A stretch of 64,000 nucleotides of DNA from an uncultured Shewanella sp. Its GTDB lineage: Bacteria; Pseudomonadota; Gammaproteobacteria; Enterobacterales; Shewanellaceae. This document shows, one piece after another, positions 17,058-28,300 of the stretch. The notes below the pieces were generated by a model, which made no database searches, had not been told where the DNA came from, and worked only from the letters and a program-made list of their open reading frames with translations. Numbering within the stretch: position 1 is the stretch's first letter; the number at the start of each line of letters is the position of its first letter. The DNA lies in the NCBI RefSeq assembly GCF_947501225.1, contig NZ_CANMUW010000008.1, forward strand, positions 62,001-126,000, given 5' to 3'. Position numbers and translations under genes: made by a program.

Positions 17058-19013
17058 ATGTTGTTTGGGGTTAAAGCAAAGTGGCTTTCAATGGTAAAAG
17101 GGCAAGATATGAAGGATATTTTCGGGTTTAAAAACCTATCTTCCTCCACAGTAGGAAAGCGCTACTACTGGCTCTTTACGCTATTTTTCCTGCTCTTTGG
17201 CAGTTTAGTCGCGGTGATCACCTCATTAATCAACTACAACATTCAATATACCAATATTGAGAGTGAGATCCGTGAAAAAGTGGCCGCAGAAAAGGCGATA
17301 AAATATGAGCTGCTCAGTGAGTTTATTCAACATGCACAAAATGTCGTGCGTGCCATAGCCGGCAGCGAATTTACACATAGATATGTCAGCACAGGCAGCG
17401 CTGAATCGCATCATAATCTGAATCTGTTGCTGCATGCGGCAACCGTATCAAACAATGCTTTCATGCAACTTCGTTTCATCGATTCTACAGGTATGGAGTC
17501 TGTCAGGGTGGAGCGAATAGAAGGCTTGGATATGCCGCTAATCATTGACAAGAAAAGGCTGCAGAATAAACGGGACAGGTATTACTTCAAAGAGGCGGCT
17601 CTCCTGTCAGAGGGGGAGTATTGGCACTCAAAGTTCGACTTGAACATGGAACACGGCCGGATAGAGATTCCTATCCGTCCCACGTTTCGTATCGCGACTC
17701 CGGTATTTTCCCAAAATCAGTTTTCGGGGCTGATCATTGCGAACATCTCAATCGATACCCTCCTCTCTACCGTCGGCACCTCTTCCGATTTCGATATCTA
17801 TATCATAGACAGGGAGGGGGAGTTTATTCTTCACCCTTCATATGCACTGGCCTGGAGCCGCTACCTGCCGGACCGCTCAAATGTATTTACTCAGTTTCCT
17901 CAGTTCGGCGCATCTGTATCAGAGCTTAAGGATAGCCGTAAAGCAGGTCATTTTACCTTTTCTGTTAGTGAGATATTCATGAATGATGATGAAGCGTTTG
18001 TGATGGCAGTCCCTCGAAAGAGCTTACTTGCCAAATTCAGGAAAAATAACATGTTAACCGCGGGGCTAACCGCGCTCACCGTGCTGATGGTATCCTTCAT
18101 TTTGTCGGGGTTAGTCGCAATCATTCCGGCCCGGTTGCAGAGAAAACTGAGCGATGCGTACTTTAAGATTAAAAATTATGCCGAGATCATAAATCGGTAT
18201 GTCATTACATCATCGACGGACAGAGCGGGTCATATTCTCTCTACCAGTGCCGCATTGAGCGAGGTATATGGTTTTTCGGCGCAAGAGATGAAGGGCAAGA
18301 AACACAATATCGTTAAACATCCCGATACCCCGGCCGAAACCCATAGGGATATCTGGCGGACTATTTTGAAGGGAAAGACCTGGCATGGGGAGATCAAAGA
18401 TAAAGCTAAGAATGGAGAAAGCTTCTGGCTAAATCATGTGATCACTCCCGATTTTGACGATAAGGGCAAGATTGTGGGTTTTACCTCGGTCAGTCATGAC
18501 ATTACCGACAAGAAGGAGATCGAACGTTTGTCAGTTACCGACACGCTTACCGGACTCAGTAATCGTCGTCGACTCGACGATCTGTTTAGCCATGAGTTTG
18601 ATCGCTTCAATCGATATGAACGTCAGTTTGCCATGATCCTGCTCGATGTCGATCACTTTAAACAGGTTAATGATAAGTTTGGTCATAAGGTGGGAGACAG
18701 GGTTTTAATCGAGATGGGGCGGCTCCTGGCCTTGAATGTGCGTAAGAATGATCTACTGGGCCGATGGGGAGGGGAGGAGTTTCTGCTTATCTGCCCTGAA
18801 ACCTCCCTCGATGGTGCAATAAAGCTGGCCGAAAAAATCAGGCAGATTATCGAAGTGACAGATTTTTCTGAAGTCGGTCGTGTGACTGCAAGCTTCGGAG
18901 TGACGGTTTCGATAAAAGATGATAGCGACGAAGCTATGTTTGTCCGGGCAGATAAAGCCCTATATATGGCTAAGCGGGACGGACGTAACTGTGTCGTACA
19001 TCTGACCCTGTGA
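17058..19013 (+). CDS. Membrane diguanylate cyclase with Cache, PAS and GGDEF domains
   Basis: 651 residues. A first membrane helix (about 36-58), a periplasmic double-Cache sensor (about 60-330) and a second helix (about 332-357) are followed by a PAS domain (about 370-490) and a GGDEF domain (490-651). The active site is GGEEF at 571-575, and the product-inhibition site RxxD (RKND, 562-565) is intact. It should make cyclic di-GMP in response to a periplasmic ligand. The start may instead be ATG 17109 (AAGGG upstream), giving 634 residues. It is a single-gene unit divergent from hypB. Confidence 0.93.
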   Translation: MLFGVKAKWLSMVKGQDMKDIFGFKNLSSSTVGKRYYWLFTLFFLLFGSLVAVITSLINYNIQYTNIESEIREKVAAEKAIKYELLSEFIQHAQNVVRAIAGSEFTHRYVSTGSAESHHNLNLLLHAATVSNNAFMQLRFIDSTGMESVRVERIEGLDMPLIIDKKRLQNKRDRYYFKEAALLSEGEYWHSKFDLNMEHGRIEIPIRPTFRIATPVFSQNQFSGLIIANISIDTLLSTVGTSSDFDIYIIDREGEFILHPSYALAWSRYLPDRSNVFTQFPQFGASVSELKDSRKAGHFTFSVSEIFMNDDEAFVMAVPRKSLLAKFRKNNMLTAGLTALTVLMVSFILSGLVAIIPARLQRKLSDAYFKIKNYAEIINRYVITSSTDRAGHILSTSAALSEVYGFSAQEMKGKKHNIVKHPDTPAETHRDIWRTILKGKTWHGEIKDKAKNGESFWLNHVITPDFDDKGKIVGFTSVSHDITDKKEIERLSVTDTLTGLSNRRRLDDLFSHEFDRFNRYERQFAMILLDVDHFKQVNDKFGHKVGDRVLIEMGRLLALNVRKNDLLGRWGGEEFLLICPETSLDGAIKLAEKIRQIIEVTDFSEVGRVTASFGVTVSIKDDSDEAMFVRADKALYMAKRDGRNCVVHLTL

Positions 19014-19047
19014 AACCTTGTATCTGCAGCAGTGCTATAAACCGTGC

Positions 19048-19674
19048 TCAGCAGAGCCGCTGTGCTACTGCGTTAAAGCTTATCTGCCACCGTTTATAAT
19101 CCAATGGGATAGGCGTTAACTCTCCGCCATGCTCCAGCACTAATGAGGGGAAACCTCGAATGGGAAGCCGGCGTACACCGTCAATCTCCTCCATCAGGCA
19201 ACGGTCCAGGCTATTGCTGTGGATCTGGCTCGTAAATCTGTCTGCATCGAGGCCGATGCTGGCAGCGATGTCGGTTAAAGTTTCAATATCTGACGGATTT
19301 CTCGCCTCAAGATAGTATGCCTGTTGGATACTCTGAACCATGGCTTGTTCCAGCCCCGAAGCCCTGGCAATCAGAGCCGCGCGGCAGGCCGGGTAGGTAG
19401 AGCGTCTGGGATTACATAGCTGCCAGAAATCGTGGTTAAACTCTGTGCCTAATTCCCGGTTGATCTGCTGCCAGGTTTGTTCGAGAAAACGCTGCATATC
19501 TTCAGCCATGGGCTCATCAGAATCCGGTGCCAGTCCGCCGAGCCTGTACTCGACCTCAATTCCGGCTCTTTGCAGCTCTGCTTGCAGTTTGAGCCAGGTC
19601 GGGGCGTAGCCCCAACACCAGCTGCACATAGGATCGTACACGTAATAGAGTCTGACCGGACTTTCTAGCCCCAT
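19048..19674 (-). CDS. DsbA-family (FrnE-like) thioredoxin-fold protein
   Basis: 208 residues with a thioredoxin-fold active site CSWC near residue 17 (YYVYDPMCSWCWGY) and no signal peptide, so cytoplasmic. The alpha-helical insert and 'RLPIRGFPSLVLEHGG' (cis-Pro region) fit the DsbA/FrnE family of disulfide reductases or isomerases. It overlaps the 3' end of recD by 10 bp and so is the last gene of recC-recB-recD-dsbA-like. The substrate is unknown. Confidence 0.88.
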   Translation of the reverse strand: MGLESPVRLYYVYDPMCSWCWGYAPTWLKLQAELQRAGIEVEYRLGGLAPDSDEPMAEDMQRFLEQTWQQINRELGTEFNHDFWQLCNPRRSTYPACRAALIARASGLEQAMVQSIQQAYYLEARNPSDIETLTDIAASIGLDADRFTSQIHSNSLDRCLMEEIDGVRRLPIRGFPSLVLEHGGELTPIPLDYKRWQISFNAVAQRLC

Positions 19675-21725
19675 AAGCGCCTCGCCAGACCCGATGAACG
19701 TTGAGTGGCCTGCAGGCTGGCATGCTCGAACACGGCTTGTGATCCAAGGCAGGTGAAGTGGAGTTTCGCGCGGGTGATGGCCGTATAGATGAGCTCCTTG
19801 GTCAGCAGCTGCTTCTGGGCCAGGCTTGGCCAGATGGGGAGTACGAATGCCACATTGGCAAACTCACTGCCCTGACTCTTATGCACCGTCATGGCATAAC
19901 AGGTGTCGTGGCTTGGAAGGCGTGCGGGCAGCACCTTCAGGATGCTGCCATCGGCCTGAATGAAGTGTGCCATGAGCCGGTGAGCGTGCTTAATCCCTTG
20001 TTCATCTTCAGTAAGATGTTGAGATGAGCGTTGCGATGAGATATCGGGCAGGATGAGACCGATATCGCCGTTAAACAGCCCCAGGTTATAATCGTTACTC
20101 TGAATGATCACAGGTCGCCCCGGATAAAACTCGGTGTCACCTGTGATAAGTTTGGCCTGTTTAAGCGCGGTCGTGACCCCCTGGTTGATGCCATCGACAC
20201 CATACTCGCCCGAGCGCATGGCACACAGGACTCTGAATTCGTTATAGCATTCGATGATCGCCGATGCACTTTGGTCGCTATCCTCGGCCATCTTGAGATA
20301 TCGGCGGTAATGGGCGACGGCCTGCTGTAGCAGCTCATCCAGCCCGGAATTTCCTGCATTGGTCTTGTGGTGCTCAATCCACTGAAGTTCATCGTATCCG
20401 GCTTGCCATACCTGCATAATCCGGTCTTTGTCCGAGTCATTGACCGCCGAGGCCAGCAGGCCGATACCCGCATCTCCTTTAAATCGGTGGCTGTGCATCA
20501 ACATGCAGAGGCTGTCACCAATCCTGGGTTTGGGGCTGATAAAGGGGGTGAGATCAAATTGAGTCAATTGAGATAGATGCTCTCCATAATCAGTAGAGTA
20601 TCGCATCCGCCACTTGTTCATTGAGCCGTTATTTGGGTCTGTGGCCGGCTGTTTCAACCCGGCGCAGATATCCGCCAGCACGGCGCCCGCTTCTACCGAG
20701 GCTAACTGATCCTGATCTCCAAGAAGAATGAGTCTGGCACCTTCAGGAAGTGCCGATAATAGCTTATGCATCATGGGCAGATCGACCATAGAGGCTTCAT
20801 CGACCACCAACAGATCCAGTCTCAGAGGGTTATCCTTGTGGTGCCTGAACTTAGGCGAGTTGGGTATCACCCCCAGCAGGCGGTGCAGGGTGGAGGCCTC
20901 CTCGGGTACCCGGTTTAAGCTTGATAGATCTACCCTGTCGGCGAACGGAGCCAACTCCTGTTTAAGCCGAACTTTCGAGGCCTTAATTGACTCGCTCAAC
21001 CTCGCCGCAGCCTTACCGGTCGGTGCGACTAAACGTATGGTCATGGCCTGGTTTTGAGTGAGTAAAAACAGTAATTTAGTTACTGTGGTGGTTTTACCCG
21101 TGCCCGGTCCGCCGGTGATCACCGCTAAGCGTTTGGTGAAGGCGGTGGCGGTGGCAATTTTTTGCCAGTCAAAATCGCCGGCCTCCTTGTCATCACGTCC
21201 GGGAAACAGCATCTCCAGGGTGTTGCGGGTATCTGTGACTGCAGAGGGGGGAAGCGCGATTTCACCTTCGGCCAACTGAGTAAAGTAAGTCGCAACTTGT
21301 GTCTCGAACTGGTGATAGCGCTGCAGGTAAAGATCACCCTTATCCAGCACAATTGGTGTAGCAGGCGAGGTGGCGAGCTTTGAATCCACTGAGCCTACCG
21401 CACCGAACCTCGTTAGCTGTTCGACTACCTCATCGTGACTGCACGTTATGCGGCAGTGGGAAACCTGCTCGTGCATCGGGTTTTCCAGCACTATCTGATG
21501 AATAGGCAGGCAGGTATGTTGCTGGGATAACTGACGGCTGAGCAGCGCACAGATCAGCAGGAAGAACTCACTTTCACCGGCCTGTCTTTGATGTTCGCCT
21601 TTATGCATCAGCGGCTCATGAAAGCGGGATAACTCCAGTGCGAAGTGTCTGTCCAGCGGCGTGATTAACCGCTCCGACTCCCATAGCTTCAGAAGGTCTT
21701 TGATGGGGTGTGTTGACTGGATCAT
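19665..21725 (-). CDS. recD: Exodeoxyribonuclease V alpha subunit RecD
   Basis: 686 residues, a superfamily-1B 5'-3' helicase: Walker A GGPGTGKTTTV near residue 208, Walker B 'LLVVDEASMVDLPMM', 'LLGDQDQLASVEAG' and the C-terminal 'MTVHKSQGSEF' and 'ELIYTAITRAK' motifs. RecD is the fast motor of RecBCD, which processes double-strand breaks and degrades foreign linear DNA. Its start overlaps the recB stop by 4 bp (ATGA). Confidence 0.97.
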   Translation of the reverse strand: MIQSTHPIKDLLKLWESERLITPLDRHFALELSRFHEPLMHKGEHQRQAGESEFFLLICALLSRQLSQQHTCLPIHQIVLENPMHEQVSHCRITCSHDEVVEQLTRFGAVGSVDSKLATSPATPIVLDKGDLYLQRYHQFETQVATYFTQLAEGEIALPPSAVTDTRNTLEMLFPGRDDKEAGDFDWQKIATATAFTKRLAVITGGPGTGKTTTVTKLLFLLTQNQAMTIRLVAPTGKAAARLSESIKASKVRLKQELAPFADRVDLSSLNRVPEEASTLHRLLGVIPNSPKFRHHKDNPLRLDLLVVDEASMVDLPMMHKLLSALPEGARLILLGDQDQLASVEAGAVLADICAGLKQPATDPNNGSMNKWRMRYSTDYGEHLSQLTQFDLTPFISPKPRIGDSLCMLMHSHRFKGDAGIGLLASAVNDSDKDRIMQVWQAGYDELQWIEHHKTNAGNSGLDELLQQAVAHYRRYLKMAEDSDQSASAIIECYNEFRVLCAMRSGEYGVDGINQGVTTALKQAKLITGDTEFYPGRPVIIQSNDYNLGLFNGDIGLILPDISSQRSSQHLTEDEQGIKHAHRLMAHFIQADGSILKVLPARLPSHDTCYAMTVHKSQGSEFANVAFVLPIWPSLAQKQLLTKELIYTAITRAKLHFTCLGSQAVFEHASLQATQRSSGLARRLWG

Positions 21726-24700
21726 AGTTTTAGCTCCATCTGCTCTGTCTGTGCCTGAGGAGCATTTGATATTGATTGTTCATTGTCGAACAGCGCATCG
21801 AGTGATTCGATAAGCGCCTTGGGTGGCTTATCATAGAAGACCCCGGCCATGGGGGCACTGACTGACATCCCCCGCAGGAAGAGATAAAAGCTGCCGCCGA
21901 TATGCAGATCATAATCGTAATTTGTCATTCTCAGGCTCAGATATCTGTGCAGCGCCAGGGTATAGATGATGTACTGCAGATCGTATCTATGGCTGCGGAT
22001 AGCGCCGCTCATGGCGTCGAATCCGTAGTGGGTGAAATCATCACCCAGATGGTTCGACTTATAGTCGGCAATATAGAACCGGCCCTGATATTCGAAGGTC
22101 AGATCGATAAAGCCTTTCAGCATTCCCTTGAGCGACTCGAAGTTAAGTCCGGCGCTGTAGCCATGCTGTTCGAGAAGCGCATTGAGTTTATCGGCCTTCA
22201 GCGCCTCAATAGGCAGGTAGAACTCCATCTCAACCAGTTTTTGGCTATTGCTCAACTGAGCAAGTTTGAGTGAACCATCCTGCAGCAGCGGCGCTTCGAG
22301 CAGATCCAGATACCAGTGGGTCAGCACATCGAACCAGCTTTCATCGATACCATATCGCTCCATGGCGCCGGGTAACTGCTCAGCAAGGCCCGCCGGTGCA
22401 TCGGTGAAGTCGATAAGTTCCAGTACCAGGTGCATAAAGCTACCTGCGTTGGCGCCGCGTTCGAAGCTGAAGCGCGACGGTACGGGGTCGCTCTCATCTT
22501 CGATGATCTCAAGTTCCGGAAAGGCCTCATCATCGGCTCCCGGTTGCACCCGCTCATGGGGCAGGTCTTTTACCAGCCCCGAGTAGCTGCCGACACGCCA
22601 TGGCGTATAAAGTTTACGTTCAAGCACTCTCGGTGCCAGATGTGGTTGCTCAGCGCTGAGGGGAGCAAAAACCTGAGTCGGGAGATCGCCGAGCATCTCA
22701 TTGACACTTATCGCCTCACTGGCAAGTTGTTGTGCCCTGTTTTGAATATGTGAAAACTCGCAGGCCTTATCTTCTATGCCGAGCAGGTAGCCGATACCGG
22801 TTTCGTGAAGCTGGCTGGTGATCCCCGCCTTCTTGGTGAAACGGCTGTGGTTAGCGACATAGAGGTAGCAGCGGTACACGGGGCGGGTCATGGCCACATA
22901 TAGCAGACGAAGATCTTCGGCAAGGTTCTCCCGCTTGTGTCGCTCCCAACCTTCATCGCTCTGGGCGATATCCCATATCAGCTGCTGCTTGTCATGGTAG
23001 AGCATAGGTGCCGGCTTACGGCGGTTGTCACGGGCCAGACTGACGAAGGGAATAAAACAGACCGGATATTCGAGCCCCTTACTCTTATGTATGGTGACGA
23101 TCTGTACCAGGTTCTGTTCACTCTCAAGCCGCAGTTGTGCCTCCTCGTTGGCACTGTTTTCGATAAGGGCCTGCTCGTACCAGTTAACCAGCGCACTGAT
23201 CCCGTCGAGTTCGGTGGCCTTTTGCTGCAACAGCTCGGCCAGGTGTCTGAAGTCGGTCAGTCGCCGCTCGCCATCTTCGCTTTGTAGCAGGCGTTCGATG
23301 AGTCTGGTTTCGTTAGCCAGGTTTAAAAGGGCGGGCATGACGCCTCGTTTGAGCCAGTTTTGATGCAGGCCATCAAACTGCTCTAGCAGGGTCTGCCTGA
23401 TCATCTCATCCTGATTGAAGCCGTGAATGGCCTGTGCGTTATACCCCAGCAGAGAGGTGGCCAGTGCCGAGCGCAAGGCGCGCTCATCTTTTGGTGTAGC
23501 CAGTGCGTGCAGTACAAGCGCCATCTCGCGCGCTTCCAGGGTGTTAAATACGCTGTCCCGACTTAAGAAAACGGCACCAATCTGTCTGCTCGATAGTGAC
23601 TCTCTTACTACTGCGGCTTCATTTCTGTCGCGTACCAGCACCGCGATATCTTTGGCTTTAAGAGGGATGCCACTGATGGTGCAGTCCCCGGACTGTGACT
23701 CGCTGAGCAGTCGGGCGATCTCTGCCGCCGCATCTTCGGCTAACTGTTTTCTGGCGCTGGTCTTATTGAGACCCTTTTCGGGATCTTCACTCAGCAGCTT
23801 AATTTTTAATGCAGCCGGGTCCTCATGCTTCTCGACTAATAACTTGTCAGCGGCGAAGGGGGAGGGTTGCACCGGCTCGAAGGGGATAGCGTCACTGATA
23901 AAGGCATCGTCCCGGTTCTCAAACAAGGCATTGACTGCCAAAATCATGTTACGGCTGGAGCGGTAGTTAGTGTCCAGGTTATAGTGCTGAGGAGTTTGCT
24001 CCCGCGCCTCAATGTAGGTGTGAATGTCGGCGCCCCTGAAGGCATAGATCGCCTGTTTCGGGTCGCCAATCATCAACAGGCTCAAGCCTTTCGATGAGCT
24101 CTCCGCCGCGGCCTCATCTGTGGATATTGCAGGCTTGGGTCGGTAGATCCGGTTGAAAATGGCAAATTGCAACGGATCGGTATCCTGAAATTCATCGATA
24201 AGGGCCACGGGGAAGCGTCTGGCTATGGTGTCGGCCAGACTTAGCCTTTGTCCATCGTCCTCCCGATGGGTCGGGCGCAGGGCTTGCTCCAGCGTTATAA
24301 GCAGATCGTCGGGTGTCAGCAGGTTGCGTTCAGATTTCTGATTGGCAAATCGGGCCGAGATGCCGTGTCTGGCACAATAGAGGAAACTTGGCACAAAATC
24401 TTTGATAAGCACGCACAAACGCTCGATATGATCGAGCACAGGTGCCTGCTCGGGCGTGGGAATTTCACCACCCTTGTTAAGCTTAAGCCCGCTCAGTGAC
24501 AGGCTCTCCATCACCTTCATCGGCGGCAGGCTGTGGCTGAATTTGCACCAGTTATCCATGGCATCGAGCATGACCGCGAGCTTGGGAAACCCATCGGCTT
24601 TCTTGCCGAAGCGTACGCCATTGAGTGGCAGCGAGTGCAGTAAAGTCTCGATAACCTCTCTCTCGCGGGGCCATATAAGCTTGAGCCGACTCAAGCTTTG

Positions 24701-25387
24701 TGTGAGTGCTAGTTGCAGCCTATTGAAATCTTTTGGTTTTGGTTGAGCTGTGGCCTGGCTGGCACCGAGCAGAGGTCTTAGCTGTTTGGAGAGGGCATCG
24801 GGATCGGCGAATTTCTTCTGAATTATCTCGGCAAGATATTCCGGCAGCGGATAGCACTGCTCACGCCAGAAATCACGTACGGCGTGGTGCAGAAACTCGC
24901 TGTCATCTAAGGTGAATTCAGATTCAAACAGCAGGGATGACTCGAACGCCATATCGGCAAGAATACGCTGACAGAAACCATGAATGGTAAAGATGGACGC
25001 TTCATCGAGGGATTTAAGCGCCAGATCCAACCGCTTAAGAGCCAGATGGCGTTCACTCTCGGGAGTCAGCCGATAGAGGGATTCAATCAGTTCATCACCG
25101 GTCTTAAGGCCGATAAAGCGGCGATAGGCCAGCTGAATTTTACGCCGGATACGATCTCTGAGCTCTCCCGTGGCGGCGTTGGTAAAGGTCACCACCAAAA
25201 TTTGTTCACAGCTCAGAGGCTTCTCTGTCTCATGGCCCAACAGCAGACGAACATACAGACCGGCTATGGTGAAGGTCTTGCCCGTGCCGGCGCTGGCCTC
25301 AATTAACCGGCTGCCGCCAAAAGGCAGGGTGAGGGTATCGAGTGGCTGTGACTGGCCTTGAGTTTGGCCTGTAGTAACGGATGACAT
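21722..25387 (-). CDS. recB: Exodeoxyribonuclease V beta subunit RecB
   Basis: 1221 residues. UvrD-type helicase motifs: Walker A 'EASAGTGKTFTIAG' near residue 32, 'LIDEFQDTDPLQF', 'IGDPKQAIYAFRGAD', 'VQIVTIHKSKGLEYPV' and 'LLYVAMTRPVYR'. The C-terminal nuclease has 'GFIDLTFEYQGRFYIADYKSN' (Asp and Lys residues of the RecB nuclease site; the segment is near residue 1095). This is the 3'-5' helicase and the only nuclease of RecBCD. Its start lies 1 bp from the recC stop. Confidence 0.97.
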   Translation of the reverse strand: MSSVTTGQTQGQSQPLDTLTLPFGGSRLIEASAGTGKTFTIAGLYVRLLLGHETEKPLSCEQILVVTFTNAATGELRDRIRRKIQLAYRRFIGLKTGDELIESLYRLTPESERHLALKRLDLALKSLDEASIFTIHGFCQRILADMAFESSLLFESEFTLDDSEFLHHAVRDFWREQCYPLPEYLAEIIQKKFADPDALSKQLRPLLGASQATAQPKPKDFNRLQLALTQSLSRLKLIWPREREVIETLLHSLPLNGVRFGKKADGFPKLAVMLDAMDNWCKFSHSLPPMKVMESLSLSGLKLNKGGEIPTPEQAPVLDHIERLCVLIKDFVPSFLYCARHGISARFANQKSERNLLTPDDLLITLEQALRPTHREDDGQRLSLADTIARRFPVALIDEFQDTDPLQFAIFNRIYRPKPAISTDEAAAESSSKGLSLLMIGDPKQAIYAFRGADIHTYIEAREQTPQHYNLDTNYRSSRNMILAVNALFENRDDAFISDAIPFEPVQPSPFAADKLLVEKHEDPAALKIKLLSEDPEKGLNKTSARKQLAEDAAAEIARLLSESQSGDCTISGIPLKAKDIAVLVRDRNEAAVVRESLSSRQIGAVFLSRDSVFNTLEAREMALVLHALATPKDERALRSALATSLLGYNAQAIHGFNQDEMIRQTLLEQFDGLHQNWLKRGVMPALLNLANETRLIERLLQSEDGERRLTDFRHLAELLQQKATELDGISALVNWYEQALIENSANEEAQLRLESEQNLVQIVTIHKSKGLEYPVCFIPFVSLARDNRRKPAPMLYHDKQQLIWDIAQSDEGWERHKRENLAEDLRLLYVAMTRPVYRCYLYVANHSRFTKKAGITSQLHETGIGYLLGIEDKACEFSHIQNRAQQLASEAISVNEMLGDLPTQVFAPLSAEQPHLAPRVLERKLYTPWRVGSYSGLVKDLPHERVQPGADDEAFPELEIIEDESDPVPSRFSFERGANAGSFMHLVLELIDFTDAPAGLAEQLPGAMERYGIDESWFDVLTHWYLDLLEAPLLQDGSLKLAQLSNSQKLVEMEFYLPIEALKADKLNALLEQHGYSAGLNFESLKGMLKGFIDLTFEYQGRFYIADYKSNHLGDDFTHYGFDAMSGAIRSHRYDLQYIIYTLALHRYLSLRMTNYDYDLHIGGSFYLFLRGMSVSAPMAGVFYDKPPKALIESLDALFDNEQSISNAPQAQTEQMELKL

Positions 25388-25388
25388 A

Positions 25389-28300
25389 TTAACAGCCTCC
25401 TTCGACGAAGTTTGACAGCTCGCTGAGCTTATCTTTGTGGTACAGGCTGAGCATAGGGCTGAGCAGCGTCATGGCAATCTGTCCGAATTGATCCTCTGTA
25501 AAATCCTCGGGGAAATTGTACAGGCGCTGGTAGTGGGGCTCGAAGCCTTCGCCGAGCTGGCTCTGCTCATCTATCCATTGGCTTTGGGCATCGATGAGTT
25601 TATCTATGTGATCGCCTTCGGCCTCGACATAGGCGAGGGCGGTTCTGGGCATAAACATCAAAGGGTGCAGCTGCCCTGATTGGAAATAACTCAGCCACAG
25701 ACGCAACTGAGTCTTTGCCTGCTCAGGTGTGACACCATGAAACGCATGGAAATGGCCGATATCCAGCAGATAGCTGATGTGCTGTCCGCTTTCCTTTATG
25801 GCGTTTTTCCCCATAGCGCAGATACACAGGTGCCGGATATAGACCCGGATCAGGTCGCGGCCATTGGCGGTGCCCGGGCGGTAGTTAACCAGCCCCTTGG
25901 CGCAGAGATCGTCGATGCGCCCCACTAGTGTCACGGCTTGCTTGAGCGGATCATCCATCTCCTCTTTTGTGAAAGGGAGGTCTATATCCAACGAGTGCTG
26001 ATCCTCACCACGCAGATAGAGCGCACGGCCGATCAAGGGCTTAATATCATGCAGGTATTGACCCAGTAGCAGATCATCAAATGGCTCAAGAGGAAGCTCA
26101 CCACTGGCCTTTAATCGTTGCAGCAGTGCTTCACCCGGCAGCTCAAGGCCTTGAGAGATGGCGTTATCGAGCAGGTTGGCCTGCAGCTTATAACGCTCAA
26201 GGGCATTGAGGCTGAAAGGCTCGTCATTATCGTCGGCCTGAATATTCAGGCCCAGATCGACTTTAAGAGTGCGATTGAAGAAGTACTGCGCCGGGTTTCT
26301 GAAAAAGCGGATGAGCGCGGATACCTCAAGTTCGTTCTCCTGCAGAGAGTCAGTAACCTCACTGCCTTGTACAATCTCATGGCCAGGGGGGATAAAGCGG
26401 GGCGTTTCATCCGGATTATCGGCGGACTTCGCCGGGCACCACTGCGCCGAGTAACTCTGCTTTAACGGCGAACTCTCATCGCTGTGCGGCAGGTAAAGCC
26501 GCTCATCGAAAGGTTGCAACGGTTGCTCAATCAATAACTGTTTATGGATCGCGGCTTCGATGGCAGGAATATCGGGCTCAAGACCGGACTTGATCAGCCC
26601 TGCGGCAATCTCCTGGGGCAGGTAACAGAGCTGACAATATTCGACCAACTCGGAGACCAACATGGAGGGGATCCGTTCAGAGTTATCCCGTTCACTGTGA
26701 CCTATGTAGCTGATGTAGAGCTGCTCCCTGGCCGAGAGAATGGCCTCCAGAAACAGGTATCTGTCATCTAATCGACGTGAACGGTCACCTTTACGTGGCC
26801 CGAATTGGGCCACCAGGTCGAAACCGACCGGGTGCTGTACCCTGGGGTAGATCCCATCGTTCATGCCGACCAGGCACACCAGCTTAAAGGGGATGGAGCG
26901 CATCGGCATCAGGGTACAGAAGTTAACGCTGCCGGCCAGGTAGCGCTGGCCTACGCGGGATTCACTCAGGGTGCGGTTAAACCAGTTTTGCAGCACCTGT
27001 GTATTGAGTGGAGTAACTTGTCCCGCCTCAATCAGCTCCGTTTTAAGTTTGTTGATGGCCTCGCGAATCTCCTGCAGCTGTTGCTGCTCCTCATCATCGA
27101 CCTCATAAAAGTCTTCCAGAAGCCGGGCCAGCTGCCCCATGCGTTCATCGATTGAACAGCTCTGAGCCAGTGCCAGCTGGTACTCATCTAAGGTTTCGAT
27201 GAAGTTGAGCAGCTTACCCAGGGCCTGTGCCGATTGACCTTCGATACCTTCGACCAGCAGGGTATCGTGGTAAAGCCCGGCATCATCACTGAAGGCGTAG
27301 CCTAAGATAAGACGCTTGATACCGAAGGCCCATGAGTTCTTGTCGAATGCGGGCATAGATTGAGCCGCACGGCTCTGTTCATCCCGTCCCCAGCGTACGC
27401 CGGCCTGTTCGAGCCAGTGACGTATCATGGAGAGTTCATCATCATCGAGCTCGAAACGTCTGAGTACGGCCGGCACCTCAAGGATGCCTAAGATATCGGT
27501 CAGGGCGAAACGACTCTGGTTGATAGCAAGAATGTGCAGGAAACTGTTGATGAGTGGTGACTCCTGCGCCGCACCGCGATCGGCGATGGCGTAGGGGATG
27601 TAGTGCGCTCCCTGTTTTGCGGAGAACACGGCATCGATATAGGGGGCGTAGGCAGCCACATCGGGCAGCATGATGACGATATCTTTGGCAAGCAGCGGAT
27701 CGTTTGGATCTGCAGGCTCCCGGGATAACATCTCGAGCAGATGATCGTGCAGCGTCTCTATCTCACGCAGCGGGCTGTGACAGCTTCTAAGTGTCAGCGA
27801 ATCATCGGATTCTGATAGTATGCGGCGATCGTCGATGGTCAGGTACAAAGCTGCATCCGGCCCTAGGCTTCTGTTGCGGGTCGTGAGCTCCAATATATCG
27901 TGCTGAACACCGCGAAGCAGGGTTTGCTCCGCATCATCCAGTGGGTCTTGATAGCACTCGAAATTAAAGTCGGTGTGCTCTTCGGGCAGCTCCAGTATCA
28001 GGTCCAGCAGCTCGCGTCCCATCTTGCCGTTATTGGCAAGCAAGGGGTTACCGACCTCGAGTTTATCTTCCCACTGCGCCTCGAGCTTATTCTTGTTGGC
28101 ATATTCAAGGGCCATACGAGCACGAAGACGAGGATCGACAATATCGCCCCAGTAATGCTGACAGGGGCTTAAATTCAGCATGATCACATCGATACGCTTA
28201 GCCAGATGATAGAGCACATCCAGAGTTTGTGGTGCCATGGATGAGATACCGAATACAAACAACCGTCTTGGGAGACCAACGAGACAGGTATCGGGGTCAT